Shown: piece after piece, positions 16,929 to 26,824 of the stretch
Layout: each line of letters begins with the position of its first letter
Position numbering within the stretch: the first letter of the stretch is position 1
Source of the DNA: Luteimonas saliphila
GTDB taxonomy: Bacteria > Pseudomonadota > Gammaproteobacteria > Xanthomonadales > Xanthomonadaceae
Reading direction: 5' to 3'
Assembly: GCF_016774335.1 (NCBI RefSeq)
Contig: NZ_JAETWA010000046.1
Coordinates: 238,438-302,437, forward strand
Length of the DNA: 64,000 nt
Translations under genes and position numbers: made by a program
The notes under the pieces: model-generated
Told to the model about the DNA's origin: nothing
The model's input: only the letters and a program-made list of their open reading frames with translations
Database searches by the model: none

Positions 16929-19013
16929 TTACTTGCGCACTTCCTGGGTATGCGACTCCAGCGCCTCGACCAGGCCCGGCACACCGTCGGCGCCGGTGGG
17001 CACGGTGATGCTGGAGCCGGCGAACTCCTCGCCGATCGGCTGCGCGCGGCCGCCCAGGCATTGCGACAGGAAGCCTTCGGCCACCGCGTTGAAGGCCTTG
17101 TTGTTCTCCGGTCGCGCGAAGCCGTGGCCTTCGTCCGGGAACAGCACGTAGGTCACCGGGATGTTCTTGGCGGTCATGGCGTTCACGATCTGGTCGCTCT
17201 CGTCCTGCTTCACGCGCGGGTCGTTGGCGCCCTGGCCGATCAGCAGCGGCTTGCTGATCGCGTCCACGCGCGAGAGCGGCGAGCGCTCGGTCAGCCAGGC
17301 CTTGCCTTCCTCCGTTTGCGGGTCACCCATGCGCCTGACCAGCTGCTGGTAGAAGCTGGCCCAGTACGGCGGCACGGTCGACAGCAGGGTGTTGAGGTTG
17401 GCAGGGCCGACGATGTCGACGCCGCAGGCGAACGCGTCCGGGGTGAAGGTCAGGCCGACGAGGGTGGCATAGCCGCCGTAGCTGCCGCCCATGATCGCGA
17501 CCTTGTCCTGCGTGGTCACGCCCTGCTTGACCGCCCACTCCACCGCGTCGATCAGGTCGTCGTGCATCTTGCCGGCCCACTCGCCGTCGCCGGCGTTGGT
17601 GAAGTCCTTGCCGAAGCCGGTGGAGCCGCGGAAGTTGACGCTCAGCACCGCGTAGCCGCGGTTGGCCAGCCACTGGTCGTAGCTGCTGTAGCCGTAGGCG
17701 TCGCGCGCCCACGGGCCGCCGTGCACCAGCAACACCATCGGCACCGGCGCGTCGGCCTTGCCGTCCCTGTCGGCGTCGGCATGCGGCGGCAGGGTGAGGT
17801 AGCTGACCAGGGTTTTGCCGTCGCGCGACTGCAGTTCCAGCGGCCACATCGGCACCAGCGGCTTGCCCTCGAGCGCGGGTCGGCCGGAGAACATCCGCGT
17901 GAGCTTGCCGCCGTCGCCGCGGTCGTAGCGGTAGTACTCGACCGGGGATTCGGCGGCGGAGTAGGCGACGATCCAGGTGCGGTCGTCGAGCGTGCGGGTG
18001 TTGATCGAGGCCTCGCCGGGGCCGATCGCGGCGAGCCTGTCGAGATCGGCCTTGATGCCGTCGTCGAACACCGTCCAGGCCTCGCGCAGGTAGTTCACCG
18101 ATACGGCCTGCACCTTGCCGGTCTTCGGATCGGCGAGGCTGTCGCCGATGTCGGCGCGGGCATCCTCGTGCAGCAGCGACTTGGCGCCGGTCGCGGTGTC
18201 GACCGCGAACAGCGCGACCGTGTTGCGTTCGCGCGAATCGCGCATGTAGAGCGTGCCGCCATCCTTGCTCAATCCGGCGAAGCCGGTGGTCAGGCCGTCC
18301 TCGAACGGGATCTCGTCGTACTTTTCCCAGGCGTCCCCGGTGCGGCGCAGCAGGTCCTCGCCGCCGTCCGGACGCGCGCGCGAGGCGTAGCGCAGGGCGA
18401 AGTCGGCGTCGGCGATGTAGCCGGAGATCTCCTGGTCGTTCCGCTCGACCAGGGTGCGCTCGCCGCTGGCGAGGTCGACCCGGTAGACGTCGTGCCACTT
18501 CGGGTCGCGGTCGTTCATGCCGACCAGGATCGTGCCGGGGTGGCGGTCGCTGACGCCCAGCACCTGCGCGGTGGTCTTCTCGAACGGGGTCAGGTCGCGG
18601 CTTTCGCCGGTGGCCAGGTTCACGGCGTAGAGATGGAAATCCTCGTCGCCGCCGGTGTCGCGCAGGTACAGCAGGGTGTCGGGCTGGTAGGACCAGAAAT
18701 AGCTGCGGATGCCGCGCGCGGTGTCGCGGGTGGCCGCCTTCGCCGCCGACAGGTCGTCGGCCGGTGCGGTCCACACGTTCATCGTGCCGTCGAGCGGCGC
18801 CACCCAGCTCAGGTACCTGCCGTCCGGGCTGAGCTGCACGTTGGCGCGTTCCGGGTTGCCGAACAGTGCCTCGCGCGGGATCAGTTCGATCTCGTCCAGC
18901 GACGCGGGTGCCGCGGGCGTCGCCTCGGCGGTCGACGTGGCGTCGCCGGACTGGCCGCCGTTGCAGGCGGCCAGGGCGAGGGTGATGGCGGAGGCGAGCA
19001 GGAGACGGGACAT
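16929..19013 (-). CDS. S9 family prolyl oligopeptidase-type peptidase (lipoprotein)
   Basis: A 694-aa peptidase with a lipoprotein signal ending at Cys17 (LALAAC), so it probably sits in the periplasm or on the outer membrane. Residues about 50-400 are a beta-propeller-like region (repeats such as SPDGRYLSW). The alpha/beta hydrolase domain follows with nucleophile GGSYGG (Ser511), Asp598 in NDPRVK and His630 in DEGHGF, a complete S9 triad. The family cleaves peptides after Pro or Ala (dipeptidyl or acylaminoacyl type). The extra 64 residues after His630 end in a short charged tail. It faces the phosphodiesterase gene tail to tail. Xanthomonads typically carry many such secreted peptidases for growth on proteins. 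Confidence 0.92.
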   Translation of the reverse strand: MSRLLLASAITLALAACNGGQSGDATSTAEATPAAPASLDEIELIPREALFGNPERANVQLSPDGRYLSWVAPLDGTMNVWTAPADDLSAAKAATRDTARGIRSYFWSYQPDTLLYLRDTGGDEDFHLYAVNLATGESRDLTPFEKTTAQVLGVSDRHPGTILVGMNDRDPKWHDVYRVDLASGERTLVERNDQEISGYIADADFALRYASRARPDGGEDLLRRTGDAWEKYDEIPFEDGLTTGFAGLSKDGGTLYMRDSRERNTVALFAVDTATGAKSLLHEDARADIGDSLADPKTGKVQAVSVNYLREAWTVFDDGIKADLDRLAAIGPGEASINTRTLDDRTWIVAYSAAESPVEYYRYDRGDGGKLTRMFSGRPALEGKPLVPMWPLELQSRDGKTLVSYLTLPPHADADRDGKADAPVPMVLLVHGGPWARDAYGYSSYDQWLANRGYAVLSVNFRGSTGFGKDFTNAGDGEWAGKMHDDLIDAVEWAVKQGVTTQDKVAIMGGSYGGYATLVGLTFTPDAFACGVDIVGPANLNTLLSTVPPYWASFYQQLVRRMGDPQTEEGKAWLTERSPLSRVDAISKPLLIGQGANDPRVKQDESDQIVNAMTAKNIPVTYVLFPDEGHGFARPENNKAFNAVAEGFLSQCLGGRAQPIGEEFAGSSITVPTGADGVPGLVEALESHTQEVRK

Positions 19014-19100
19014 GGGCGGTTCCAGGGTGGCGGTCCACCGAGGATACGGTGGCGGAGGCCGGGGTTGCGCGGGTCGTCGGTCACGGGACCCACGGTCCGC

Positions 19101-20615
19101 TCAGGCCGCCTGCTGGCCCGTGCTGCGATCGGCCTGGCGGTAACCCAGCGCCTCGGTCAGGTGCGCGGTGGCGATGTCGGCGCTGCCGGCGAGATCGGCG
19201 ATGGTGCGCGCCACGCGCAGGATCCGGTGCATCGACCGTGCCGAGAGCTGCAATGCGTCGACCGCGCGTTCGAGCAGGGTCTGGTCGCGCGGCGACAGGC
19301 GGCACCAGGCCATGGTCTCGGACTGCGAGAGCCGGGCGTTGAGCCGGCCGGCGCGGCGCAGCTGGAGGGCGCGGGCGCATTCGACCCGGGCACGTATCGC
19401 GGCGCTGGCCTCGCCCTCCGGCGCATCGGGACGCAACTGCGCCGGCGGCAGGCGCGGCACCTCGACGTGCAGGTCGATGCGGTCGAGCAGGGGGCCGGAG
19501 ATGCGCGCGCGATAGCGCGCGATTGCCTCGGCGTGGCAGCGGCAGCGACCGGAGGTGTCGCCGGCCCAGCCGCAGGGGCAGGGGTTCATCGCCGCGACCA
19601 ACTGGAACCGCGCCGGGAATTCGTTCTGGCGCGCCGCGCGCGAAATGGTGACCACGCCCGATTCCAGCGGCTCGCGCAGCACTTCCAGCGCGCGCCGGTC
19701 CCATTCGGGCAGTTCGTCGAGGAACAGCACGCCGTTGTGCGCCAGCGAGATCTCGCCCGGACGCGGCTCCGCGCCGCCGCCGACCAGGGCCGCCGCGCTC
19801 GCGGTGTGGTGCGGCGAACGGAACGGTCGCGCGCGCCAGCGGGCCGGATCGAGGCCGCGGCCGCTGACCGAGGCGATGGCGGCGGTTTCCAGCGCCTCGT
19901 CCTCGTCGGCCTCCGGCAACAGCCCCGGCAGGCGCGAGGCGAGCAGGGTCTTGCCGCAGCCGGGTGGGCCGACGAGCAGGAGGTGGTGGCCGCCGGCCGC
20001 GGTGATTTCAAGCGCGCGCCGGGCCTGGGCCTGGCCGCGCACGTCGCGCATGTCGGGGCCGTCCAAGCGCTGCTGCGGGGGCGCGATCGCGGCCGGCAAC
20101 GGCTTGCGGCCGCCGAGCAGGGCGCAGACTTCGAGCAGGGTGCGCGCGGTGAAGGCTTCCAGGCCGGCGGCCAGCGCGGCTTCGGCGCCGTTGCCCTGCG
20201 CCACCACCAGCCTGCGACCGGCCTCGGCCGCGGCCAGCGCGGCGGGCAGCACCCCGTCGACCGGACGCAGCTCGCCGGTCAGGCCCAGTTCGCCGATGAA
20301 TTCGTACTCGCGCAGGCCCTCGGCCGGCACCTGGCCGCTGGCGGCGAGGATGCCGAGCGCGATCGGCAGATCGAAGCGGCCACCGCCCTTGGGCAGGTCG
20401 GCCGGCGCGAGGTTGACGGTGATGCGACGCGCGGGGAACTCGAACTGCGCGCACTGGATCGCGGCGCGTACCCGGTCCTTGGCTTCGCGTACCGCCGCTT
20501 CGGGCAGGCCGACGATCGACATCGACGGCAATCCGCCGCCCAGGTGCACCTCCACCTTGACCGCGGGCGCACGCACCCCGGCGCGCGCGCGTCCATGCAC
20601 GAGCGCAAGCCCCAT
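19101..20615 (-). CDS. comM: YifB/ComM family Mg-chelatase-like AAA+ ATPase
   Basis: A 504-aa AAA+ protein. The N-terminal ChlI-like lon-type domain (1-170) includes GLPEAAVREAKDRV; Walker A is GPPGCGKT (about 216-223), Walker B is LFLDELPEW, and the C-terminal Mg-chelatase subdomain ends the protein. In Vibrio and Haemophilus ComM is a hexameric helicase that promotes branch migration during natural transformation. Length (about 500) is typical. It lies 9 bp after the ubiK stop on the same strand, so the two are probably cotranscribed, an arrangement seen in other gammaproteobacteria. No competence regulatory site was recognised. Confidence 0.92.
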   Translation of the reverse strand: MGLALVHGRARAGVRAPAVKVEVHLGGGLPSMSIVGLPEAAVREAKDRVRAAIQCAQFEFPARRITVNLAPADLPKGGGRFDLPIALGILAASGQVPAEGLREYEFIGELGLTGELRPVDGVLPAALAAAEAGRRLVVAQGNGAEAALAAGLEAFTARTLLEVCALLGGRKPLPAAIAPPQQRLDGPDMRDVRGQAQARRALEITAAGGHHLLLVGPPGCGKTLLASRLPGLLPEADEDEALETAAIASVSGRGLDPARWRARPFRSPHHTASAAALVGGGAEPRPGEISLAHNGVLFLDELPEWDRRALEVLREPLESGVVTISRAARQNEFPARFQLVAAMNPCPCGWAGDTSGRCRCHAEAIARYRARISGPLLDRIDLHVEVPRLPPAQLRPDAPEGEASAAIRARVECARALQLRRAGRLNARLSQSETMAWCRLSPRDQTLLERAVDALQLSARSMHRILRVARTIADLAGSADIATAHLTEALGYRQADRSTGQQAA

Positions 20616-20624
20616 GGCGGGATC

Positions 20625-20903
20625 TCAGTTGGTCTGCTTGCCGGCGCCGGCGTCGTCCGCGGCCAGGCGCGCCTCCAGGTCGGCCACCACGCCCTGCAAC
20701 TGCTCGAGCTTCTCGCGCGTGCGCAGCAGCACCGCGCGCTGCACGTCGAACTCCTCGCGCGTGACCAGGTCGAGCCGCGACAGGCCGGACTGCAGCACCG
20801 CCTTGAAGTTCTCCTGCATCTCCTCGCGGCTTTCGCGCAGGCCCGGCGGCACCAGGCCGCTGAGGCGGCGGGCGAGGTCGTCGATGTGGTTGAGGTCGAT
20901 CAT
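20625..20903 (-). CDS. ubiK: Ubiquinone biosynthesis accessory factor UbiK
   Basis: A 92-aa protein beginning MIDLNHIDDLARRLSGLVP, the conserved BMFP/YqiC start. A C-terminal coiled coil (about 48-82) follows LVTREEFDVQRAVLLRTREK, characteristic of the family. UbiK binds UbiJ and lipids and is needed for efficient aerobic ubiquinone synthesis. The acidic/Gly-rich last residues are typical low-complexity. It precedes comM by 9 bp on the minus strand and is divergent from the P-II gene. Confidence 0.92.
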   Translation of the reverse strand: MIDLNHIDDLARRLSGLVPPGLRESREEMQENFKAVLQSGLSRLDLVTREEFDVQRAVLLRTREKLEQLQGVVADLEARLAADDAGAGKQTN

Positions 20904-21017
20904 GCGCGTGTCCGGTTGCGGAATGTGCCCAGCTTCGCCCGGCCGTCGTGACGGCGCAGTCGGCAGCGGGCGCGGCCGGCTGTAGGAAAACCCCGACCCC
21001 GGCTGCGGGTATGCTAG

Positions 21018-21401
<384 letters not shown>

Positions 21402-21467
21402 GACCGCCACTTCACCACCGTTGCCGGCAGTCGGAAAGACACGTACAAAAAACCTGAGGAGACGCGA

Positions 21468-21905
21468 GTGGATCGAGGATTGTTGCTGGCGGCATGCCTG
21501 CTTGTATCGGGCCCGCTGGTTGCGGGGGATGTGCCCCTCCAGACCGACGCACAAGCCATCGTCGCCCAGCAGCTTGAACTGAAGGCAGCTGTCGAAGCCG
21601 GTTCTGGCACCTTCGAGCATCTGCCTGAGGCGAAGCGGGCCGATGTGCTGGCGCGTCAGGGTCGCGTCCTGGCCATGCTTGAAGGGCGCAAACAAACGAG
21701 CGAGCTGAGCCAGCAGCAGCAACTATCGCTGTTCAATGAGCTCGAGGCGATCCGCTCGATTGCTGAGCATGCCGAGGACGAACGGCTGATTTGCGAACGC
21801 GTCAAGCCGGTGGGCAGCAATCGGCCAGTGCGGGTTTGCAAGACCGTCTCCGAACGTCGGGCCGAGCAAGGGGGCTACGAGCCGCCGCTCACTTCGCGAA
21901 ACTAG
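21468..21905 (+). CDS. Secreted protein of unknown function
   Basis: A 145-aa protein starting at GTG 21468 behind a TGAGGAG ribosome-binding site 5-6 nt upstream. A signal peptide spans residues 1-20 (cleavage near VAG-D). The mature protein is helical and Gln/Glu-rich (about 27-100), then has a two-cysteine motif (ICERVK...VRVCKT) near the C-terminus that occurs in several small xanthomonad exported proteins. Base composition is clearly lower in GC than in the neighbours, with codons such as CTA, CAA and GCA, hinting at recent acquisition. It follows the P-II gene by 66 bp and runs into speE tail to tail. No function can be assigned. Confidence 0.7.
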   Translation: MDRGLLLAACLLVSGPLVAGDVPLQTDAQAIVAQQLELKAAVEAGSGTFEHLPEAKRADVLARQGRVLAMLEGRKQTSELSQQQQLSLFNELEAIRSIAEHAEDERLICERVKPVGSNRPVRVCKTVSERRAEQGGYEPPLTSRN

Positions 21906-21948
21906 CCACGCACGTCCCTGCGATCCGGATTCTGAGGGCCACGCACGG

Positions 21949-22800
21949 TCAATCGGCTCGCAACGCCTCCGCCACGAACGGCGGCAGCGACTGCGCCCCC
22001 TTGTGGATGTCGGCGCTGTAATACTTCGTGGCGAACGGCTTGGCGCGCGCATCGGCCTCGCGGAAGTCGAAGCCCTGGCCCTTGCGCGCCAAGGTGCAGC
22101 TCCACCAGCCGGTGGGATAGCACGGCTGCGGGAACGGCAGGGTCTGGAAGGTGGTGAAGCCGGCCTTGCCCATTTCCGCGCGCATGGCCTGGATCAGGTC
22201 CAGCAGCACCAGCGGCGATTCGGACTGCTGCACCAGGATGCCATCGTCCTTCAGCGCGCGGAAGCAGCTTTCGAAGAAGGCCTTGTTGAACAGGCCCTCG
22301 GCCGGGCCGACAGGATCGGTCGAGTCCACGATCACCACGTCCAGGCTGCCCGGCGCGCAGTTGGCCATGTACGCGATGCCGTCGTCGAACAGGATCTCGG
22401 CGCGCGGGTCGCCGTTGGACTCGCACAGTTCGGGGAAATATTTCTCCGCCATGCGCGTGACCTGCTCGTCGATGTCGCACTGCACGGCCTGCTCCACGCC
22501 CGGGTGGCGCAGCACCTCGCGCAGCGTGCCGCAGTCGCCGCCGCCGATGATCACCACCCGCTTCGGATCGGGATGGGTGAACAGCGCCGGGTGCGACATC
22601 ATCTCGTGGTAGAGGAAGTTGTCGCGCGTGGTGACCATCATCGCGCCGTCGATCAGCATCACGTTGCCCCAGTCGGTGCTCTCGAAGATCTCGATCTTCT
22701 GGAACGGCGACTGCACCTCGTCGAGCTTGGCGCGCACGCGGAAGCCGATCGACGAGCCGGCGGGTTCGAAATTCTCGTACAGCCAGTCGCTGGCGGTCAT
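21949..22800 (-). CDS. speE: Polyamine aminopropyltransferase (spermidine synthase)
   Basis: A 283-aa enzyme that transfers aminopropyl from decarboxylated S-adenosylmethionine to putrescine, giving spermidine. Start MTASDWLYE at 22800. Family motifs: an N-terminal beta domain (1-65), GGGDCGTLREVLRHP (the nucleotide-binding loop, about 84-98), CDIDEQV, and DSTDPVGPAEGLF with the catalytic Asp (about 158). Length is typical. The gene is oriented away from speA, which lies 4 kb distant, with two M48 peptidase genes between. No speD was found in this window, so the decarboxylated SAM must come from an enzyme encoded elsewhere. Confidence 0.96.
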   Translation of the reverse strand: MTASDWLYENFEPAGSSIGFRVRAKLDEVQSPFQKIEIFESTDWGNVMLIDGAMMVTTRDNFLYHEMMSHPALFTHPDPKRVVIIGGGDCGTLREVLRHPGVEQAVQCDIDEQVTRMAEKYFPELCESNGDPRAEILFDDGIAYMANCAPGSLDVVIVDSTDPVGPAEGLFNKAFFESCFRALKDDGILVQQSESPLVLLDLIQAMRAEMGKAGFTTFQTLPFPQPCYPTGWWSCTLARKGQGFDFREADARAKPFATKYYSADIHKGAQSLPPFVAEALRAD

Positions 22801-22980
22801 GGGGCGGTCCTGGGGCGGGGGTGGTGTGCGGAGTACGCGGCAGGTCGAACTCGCCGGCGCGTGGCGACGCGTTCGTCGTCGACGCAGCCGGTCGATCCGC
22901 GTGGCGCCATTGTAGCCAACCGCCTGCGACGATTCCGCGACCGATCCACTACGATGGCCGCGACGATGCGGAGCGGGCGG

Positions 22981-24831
22981 ATGGCGGAACGCGAGGAACG
23001 GGAACGGGTACGGGTACGGGCGCTGGAAGCGGAAGCACGCGATACGCCCGGCCGCTACCGGCTGCGGTTGCTGGCGCTGGCGCTGCTCGGCTATGGCGTG
23101 ATCGCCGGCCTGCTGCTGCTCGCGCTGACGCCGTTCGTGCTGGTGGCCGTGCATCTGTTCGTGGCGGGCGCCTCGCTGGCGCCGCAGCACGCCTACGTGC
23201 TGGTGCTGCCGGCCGTGGTCGCGGCGGTGGTGCTGCGTGCGCTGTGGGTGAGGTTCGAGCTGCCACCCGGCCACCGGCTGGCGCCCGGCGAGGCGCCGCT
23301 GCTGCAGGCCGAGGTGGAGCGGCTGCGCCAGGCCATGGGTGCGCCGCCGCTCGAAGGCATCGTGATCGACGGGGATTTCAACGCCAAGGCCGCCAGCGTG
23401 CCGCGCATGCTCGGTCTGCTCGGGCACCGCCACACCCTCGTGCTGGGATTGCCGCTGATGCGGGTGATCGACCGCGACGAACTGTCCGCGGTCATCGCGC
23501 ACGAGTTCGGGCATTTCGCTGCGCACGACGGGCGCTTCGCCGCCTGGGTCTACCTTTCGCGCGGCACCTGGTACCGGCTGCGCGACGGCATGGCCCGGCA
23601 TGGCTTCTCGTTCGCCTGGCTGCTGGCGAAGTTCTATGGCTGGCTGGCGCCGCATTTCGACCTGTGCAGCCGCGCGCTGACGCGGCGCCACGAATACGCG
23701 GCCGACGCCGCGGCGGCCGGCGCTGTCGGCGCCGAGGCCGCCGCGAGCGCGTTGCTGCGCATCGAGATCGCCTCCCGGCGACTGGAGGCGCGCTTCTGGC
23801 CTCGGCTCTGGGCGCGAGCGCGCACGCAGCGCCATCCGCCCGCGCAACTGCAGGCGCCGCTGCTGCAGGCGATGCAGGGCGACGCGGTCGACCTCGATCG
23901 ATTGCTCGCCTCCGCTGCCCGCGGACAGGATCCGCGCGACACCCATCCGGCGCTGCCGCAGCGGCTCGAAGCGCTACGGGCGCCGGCGCGGCTGCGTCCG
24001 GCGGGCGAATCCGCGGCGACGCTGCTCGGCCCGCTGCAGGACACGCTCGAGCGCCGCCTCGACGGCCTCTGGCGCGATGCCATCCGCGCCCACTGGGAAG
24101 CGCTGCACGAGGCCGCAGCGCGCGATCGTGCGCGCCTGGCCGAACTCGACGCCATGCGCGAGCCCGGCCCCGAACAGCTCGCCGAACAAGCGCTGCTGGT
24201 GGAACAGGTACGGATCGACTTCGATCCGCTGCCGCTGTACGAACGCGCGCTGGCCGCCGGTCCGGAGCGGGTGCTGGCGCTGTTCCGCGCCGGCCTGCTG
24301 CAACTGCGCCGCGGCGAGGCCGAGGCCGGCGGCGCGCGCCTGCGCAAGGCGGTGGAACTCGACCCGGGCGCCGCGCGGGCCGCGCTGGAGGAGTTGCGCG
24401 GGATCGATATCGATCCGGATCTCGATCCCGCCACCGCCGCCACGATCGATGCCCTGCGCGAAACGCTGGCGCCGCTGGCCGATGCGCTCCCCACGTCCGA
24501 CGATGTGTCCGCAGAAGACGCCCTGCAGCCGCACGCGCTCGATACCGAAACGCTGGATCGCTTCTCCCGCCGGCTCGTCTGCGAGCCGCGCGTCGCCCGC
24601 GCCTGGATCGTGCGCCGGCGCACGGCCCTGCGCGAGGCACCGGTGCACTACCTGGTCCTGCTCGACTGGCGCGGCTCGGTGGCCGGCGAGGCCGCGGGGC
24701 TCAAGCCCCTGGCCGAGGCGCTGACCATTCCCGGCGCCAGCCTCGAGCTGTTCACCGGGGCCGACCGGCGCAGGCTGGCCGCGCAGGTGCGCGCCGTCTG
24801 CCGCGAACCGGTCTACCGCAAGGGCCGCTGA
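22981..24831 (+). CDS. M48 family membrane metallopeptidase, copy 1
   Basis: A 616-aa protein. Two N-terminal hydrophobic segments (about residues 23-45 and 55-78) anchor it in the inner membrane. The zinc motif HEFGH begins at His174 (IAHEFGHF), and the third ligand is Glu238 in RRHEYAADA, as in M48/Ste24-like peptidases. The C-terminal half is helical and tetratricopeptide-like (for example about residues 415-470). ATG at 22981 is chosen because it aligns with the start of the neighbouring paralogue; in-frame ATGs at 22954 and 22966 are possible. It is 75 bp upstream of a second M48 gene with the same layout, so the pair is a tandem duplication. The family acts in membrane-protein quality control; its substrates are unknown here. 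Confidence 0.85.
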   Translation: MAEREERERVRVRALEAEARDTPGRYRLRLLALALLGYGVIAGLLLLALTPFVLVAVHLFVAGASLAPQHAYVLVLPAVVAAVVLRALWVRFELPPGHRLAPGEAPLLQAEVERLRQAMGAPPLEGIVIDGDFNAKAASVPRMLGLLGHRHTLVLGLPLMRVIDRDELSAVIAHEFGHFAAHDGRFAAWVYLSRGTWYRLRDGMARHGFSFAWLLAKFYGWLAPHFDLCSRALTRRHEYAADAAAAGAVGAEAAASALLRIEIASRRLEARFWPRLWARARTQRHPPAQLQAPLLQAMQGDAVDLDRLLASAARGQDPRDTHPALPQRLEALRAPARLRPAGESAATLLGPLQDTLERRLDGLWRDAIRAHWEALHEAAARDRARLAELDAMREPGPEQLAEQALLVEQVRIDFDPLPLYERALAAGPERVLALFRAGLLQLRRGEAEAGGARLRKAVELDPGAARAALEELRGIDIDPDLDPATAATIDALRETLAPLADALPTSDDVSAEDALQPHALDTETLDRFSRRLVCEPRVARAWIVRRRTALREAPVHYLVLLDWRGSVAGEAAGLKPLAEALTIPGASLELFTGADRRRLAAQVRAVCREPVYRKGR

Positions 24832-24906
24832 GCCGCAGCCGCCCCCGCGACGGACCGCCCCCGGGCGTCTTACGATATCGCCGGGGATCGGCCATGGGGA
24901 CGGGCA

Positions 24907-26763
24907 ATGGCATCGGCGGAAGCGTATCGCGGTCTGGTCGAACGGCTGGAAGTCCTGGCGCGGCAGTCGCCCGGCGGCTACGGGCTGCGGGTGGCCCTGC
25001 TCGCGGCGCTCGGATTCGCGGTGCTCGGTGGCGCGGTGCTGCTGGCGTTCGGCCTGTCGATCGGGCTGGTGCTGGCGCTGCTGGCGATCAGCCCGGTGCT
25101 GCTGCTGAAACTGGCCAAGCTGATCTGGATCCCGATCGCCTTCGGCTGGCTGGTGTTGCGCGCGCTGTGGGTGAAGTTCTCCCCTCCGGAAGGCCATCGC
25201 CTCGGCGAACGCGAGGCGCCGCTGCTGCAGGCGGAGGTCGAACGCCTGCGCGTGGCGGCCGGTGCGCCGCGGCTGTCGGGCATCGTCATCGATGCCGACC
25301 TCAATGCCGCCGCGGCCAGCGTGCCGCGCGCGCTCGGCCTGCTCGGTCATCGCCACTACCTGGTGCTGGGCCTGCCGCTGATGCAACTGCTCGACCGCGA
25401 CCAGTTCGCCTCCGTGGTGGCGCACGAGTTCGGCCACTTCGGCGGTGGCCATGGCCGCTTCGGCGGCTGGATCTACCGCGTGCGGGCGAGCTGGTACCGG
25501 CTGCTCGACGCGCTGGCGCAGCAGCAGGGCTGGGTCACCCGCCTGTTCGTGCGCTTCTTCGACTGGTACGCGCCCTACTTCAACGCCTACAGCTTCGTGC
25601 TCGCGCGCGCGAACGAGTACCAGGCCGACGCCACCGCGGCGCGCCTGGCCGGTGCGCGCGCCGCGGGCGAGGCGCTGGTGCGCGTGAACCTGGGGTCTGC
25701 GCGGCTGTCGCACGAGTTCTGGCCACGGCTGCAGCGTGCATCGCTGTCGCAGCCGGCACCGCCGGCGCTGCTGTATCGCGAAATGGGCGCCAGCCTGCGC
25801 AGCGACGGCGAGGACGACGACGCGCGCCTGGCCGCGGCGTTGGCGGCCGAACCGGGCTTCGACGATACCCACCCCACGCTCGCGCAACGGCTGGCGGCCC
25901 TGGGCGTGGCCCCGGCGCGGGTGCCGCCGCCGCGTCGGTCGTCGGCCGAGGCGCTGCTGGGCGAAATGCTGCCGCAGCTGGAGCTGCGCTTCAGCGAGCA
26001 ATGGCGCGCGCATGTCGAAGCCGACTGGGACGACAACTTCCGCAAGCACGTGCAGGATCGGGCGCGCTTCGAGGCGCTGCGCGCGCAGGACGCACGCACC
26101 CCGCAGGAAACCGTCGAGTTCGCGGACCTGAGCGAGCGCCTCGACCCGGAAGCCGATGCCGTCGCGTCGTATCGCGCCGCGATCGCGGCGGTGCCGGAGG
26201 ATGCATTCGCGCGCTTCCGTCTCGGTGCACTGTTGCTCGAACGCGGCGACGGGGAGGGGGTGGAGCACCTGCGCCGCGCGATGACGCTGGATCCCGACTG
26301 CGCGCCGGTGGCGTTGCAGGCGCTGGCCGGGTATTGCCAGTCGATCGGCGACGACGCCGGCCTGCAGGGCATCGAGGCGGAATGGGCGCGACTGCAGGCG
26401 GTCGCCGCGCGCGCGCAGCAGGCACGCGGCGTGCTGACGGCCAGAGATGAATTCCTGCCCCACGCGCTGGACGCGTCGCAGATCGACGCGCTCTGCGCGA
26501 CGCTCCGGCGCATCGGCGGGGTCGGCAAGGCATGGCTCGCGCGCAAGCGCATCCCCGACGACCCGCGTGGCGCACCGCATTTCGCGCTGCTGGTGCGGTG
26601 GCGCCCGTTCACGTTCGGCGAGCAGTCGCGGCTGCAGAAGATCGTCGATGCGCTTGAGCTGCCCGGCAGCTTCATCGTCTTCACCGCGCCCCACCAGCGC
26701 GGCATCGCGCGTCGGCTGCGCAAGGTCGCGGGCGAGCCGATCCTGGGCGGGCGCCGGCGGTAG
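24907..26763 (+). CDS. M48 family membrane metallopeptidase, copy 2
   Basis: A 618-aa paralogue of the preceding gene. Hydrophobic segments lie at about residues 21-42 and 45-75. HEFGH starts at His173 (VAHEFGHF) and the third zinc ligand is Glu237 in ANEYQADA, one residue off from copy 1. Long collinear stretches are shared (for example EAPLLQAEVERLR and GLLGHRH.LVLGLPLM), while the C-terminal halves have diverged; copy 2 also has TPR-like sequence near 420-470. Both copies keep every visible metal ligand, so neither looks like a pseudogene. It is followed 61 bp later by speA on the same strand. The start at 24907 has a GGGGACGGG region upstream. Confidence 0.87.
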   Translation: MASAEAYRGLVERLEVLARQSPGGYGLRVALLAALGFAVLGGAVLLAFGLSIGLVLALLAISPVLLLKLAKLIWIPIAFGWLVLRALWVKFSPPEGHRLGEREAPLLQAEVERLRVAAGAPRLSGIVIDADLNAAAASVPRALGLLGHRHYLVLGLPLMQLLDRDQFASVVAHEFGHFGGGHGRFGGWIYRVRASWYRLLDALAQQQGWVTRLFVRFFDWYAPYFNAYSFVLARANEYQADATAARLAGARAAGEALVRVNLGSARLSHEFWPRLQRASLSQPAPPALLYREMGASLRSDGEDDDARLAAALAAEPGFDDTHPTLAQRLAALGVAPARVPPPRRSSAEALLGEMLPQLELRFSEQWRAHVEADWDDNFRKHVQDRARFEALRAQDARTPQETVEFADLSERLDPEADAVASYRAAIAAVPEDAFARFRLGALLLERGDGEGVEHLRRAMTLDPDCAPVALQALAGYCQSIGDDAGLQGIEAEWARLQAVAARAQQARGVLTARDEFLPHALDASQIDALCATLRRIGGVGKAWLARKRIPDDPRGAPHFALLVRWRPFTFGEQSRLQKIVDALELPGSFIVFTAPHQRGIARRLRKVAGEPILGGRRR

Positions 26764-26790
26764 CGACGCCCGGAGGCACCGGGCAGGCCC

Positions 26791-26796
26791 TAGAAT
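26791..26796 (+). promoter_or_regulatory. -10-like element for speA
   Basis: TAGAAT followed by GCG, 28 nt before the speA start codon. It matches the recurring NANAATGCG pattern seen upstream of other genes here. No clear -35 at 16-18 nt spacing. Confidence 0.4.
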
Positions 26797-26824
26797 GCGC
26801 ATCCACGCCTCCGGATGCCCGCCG

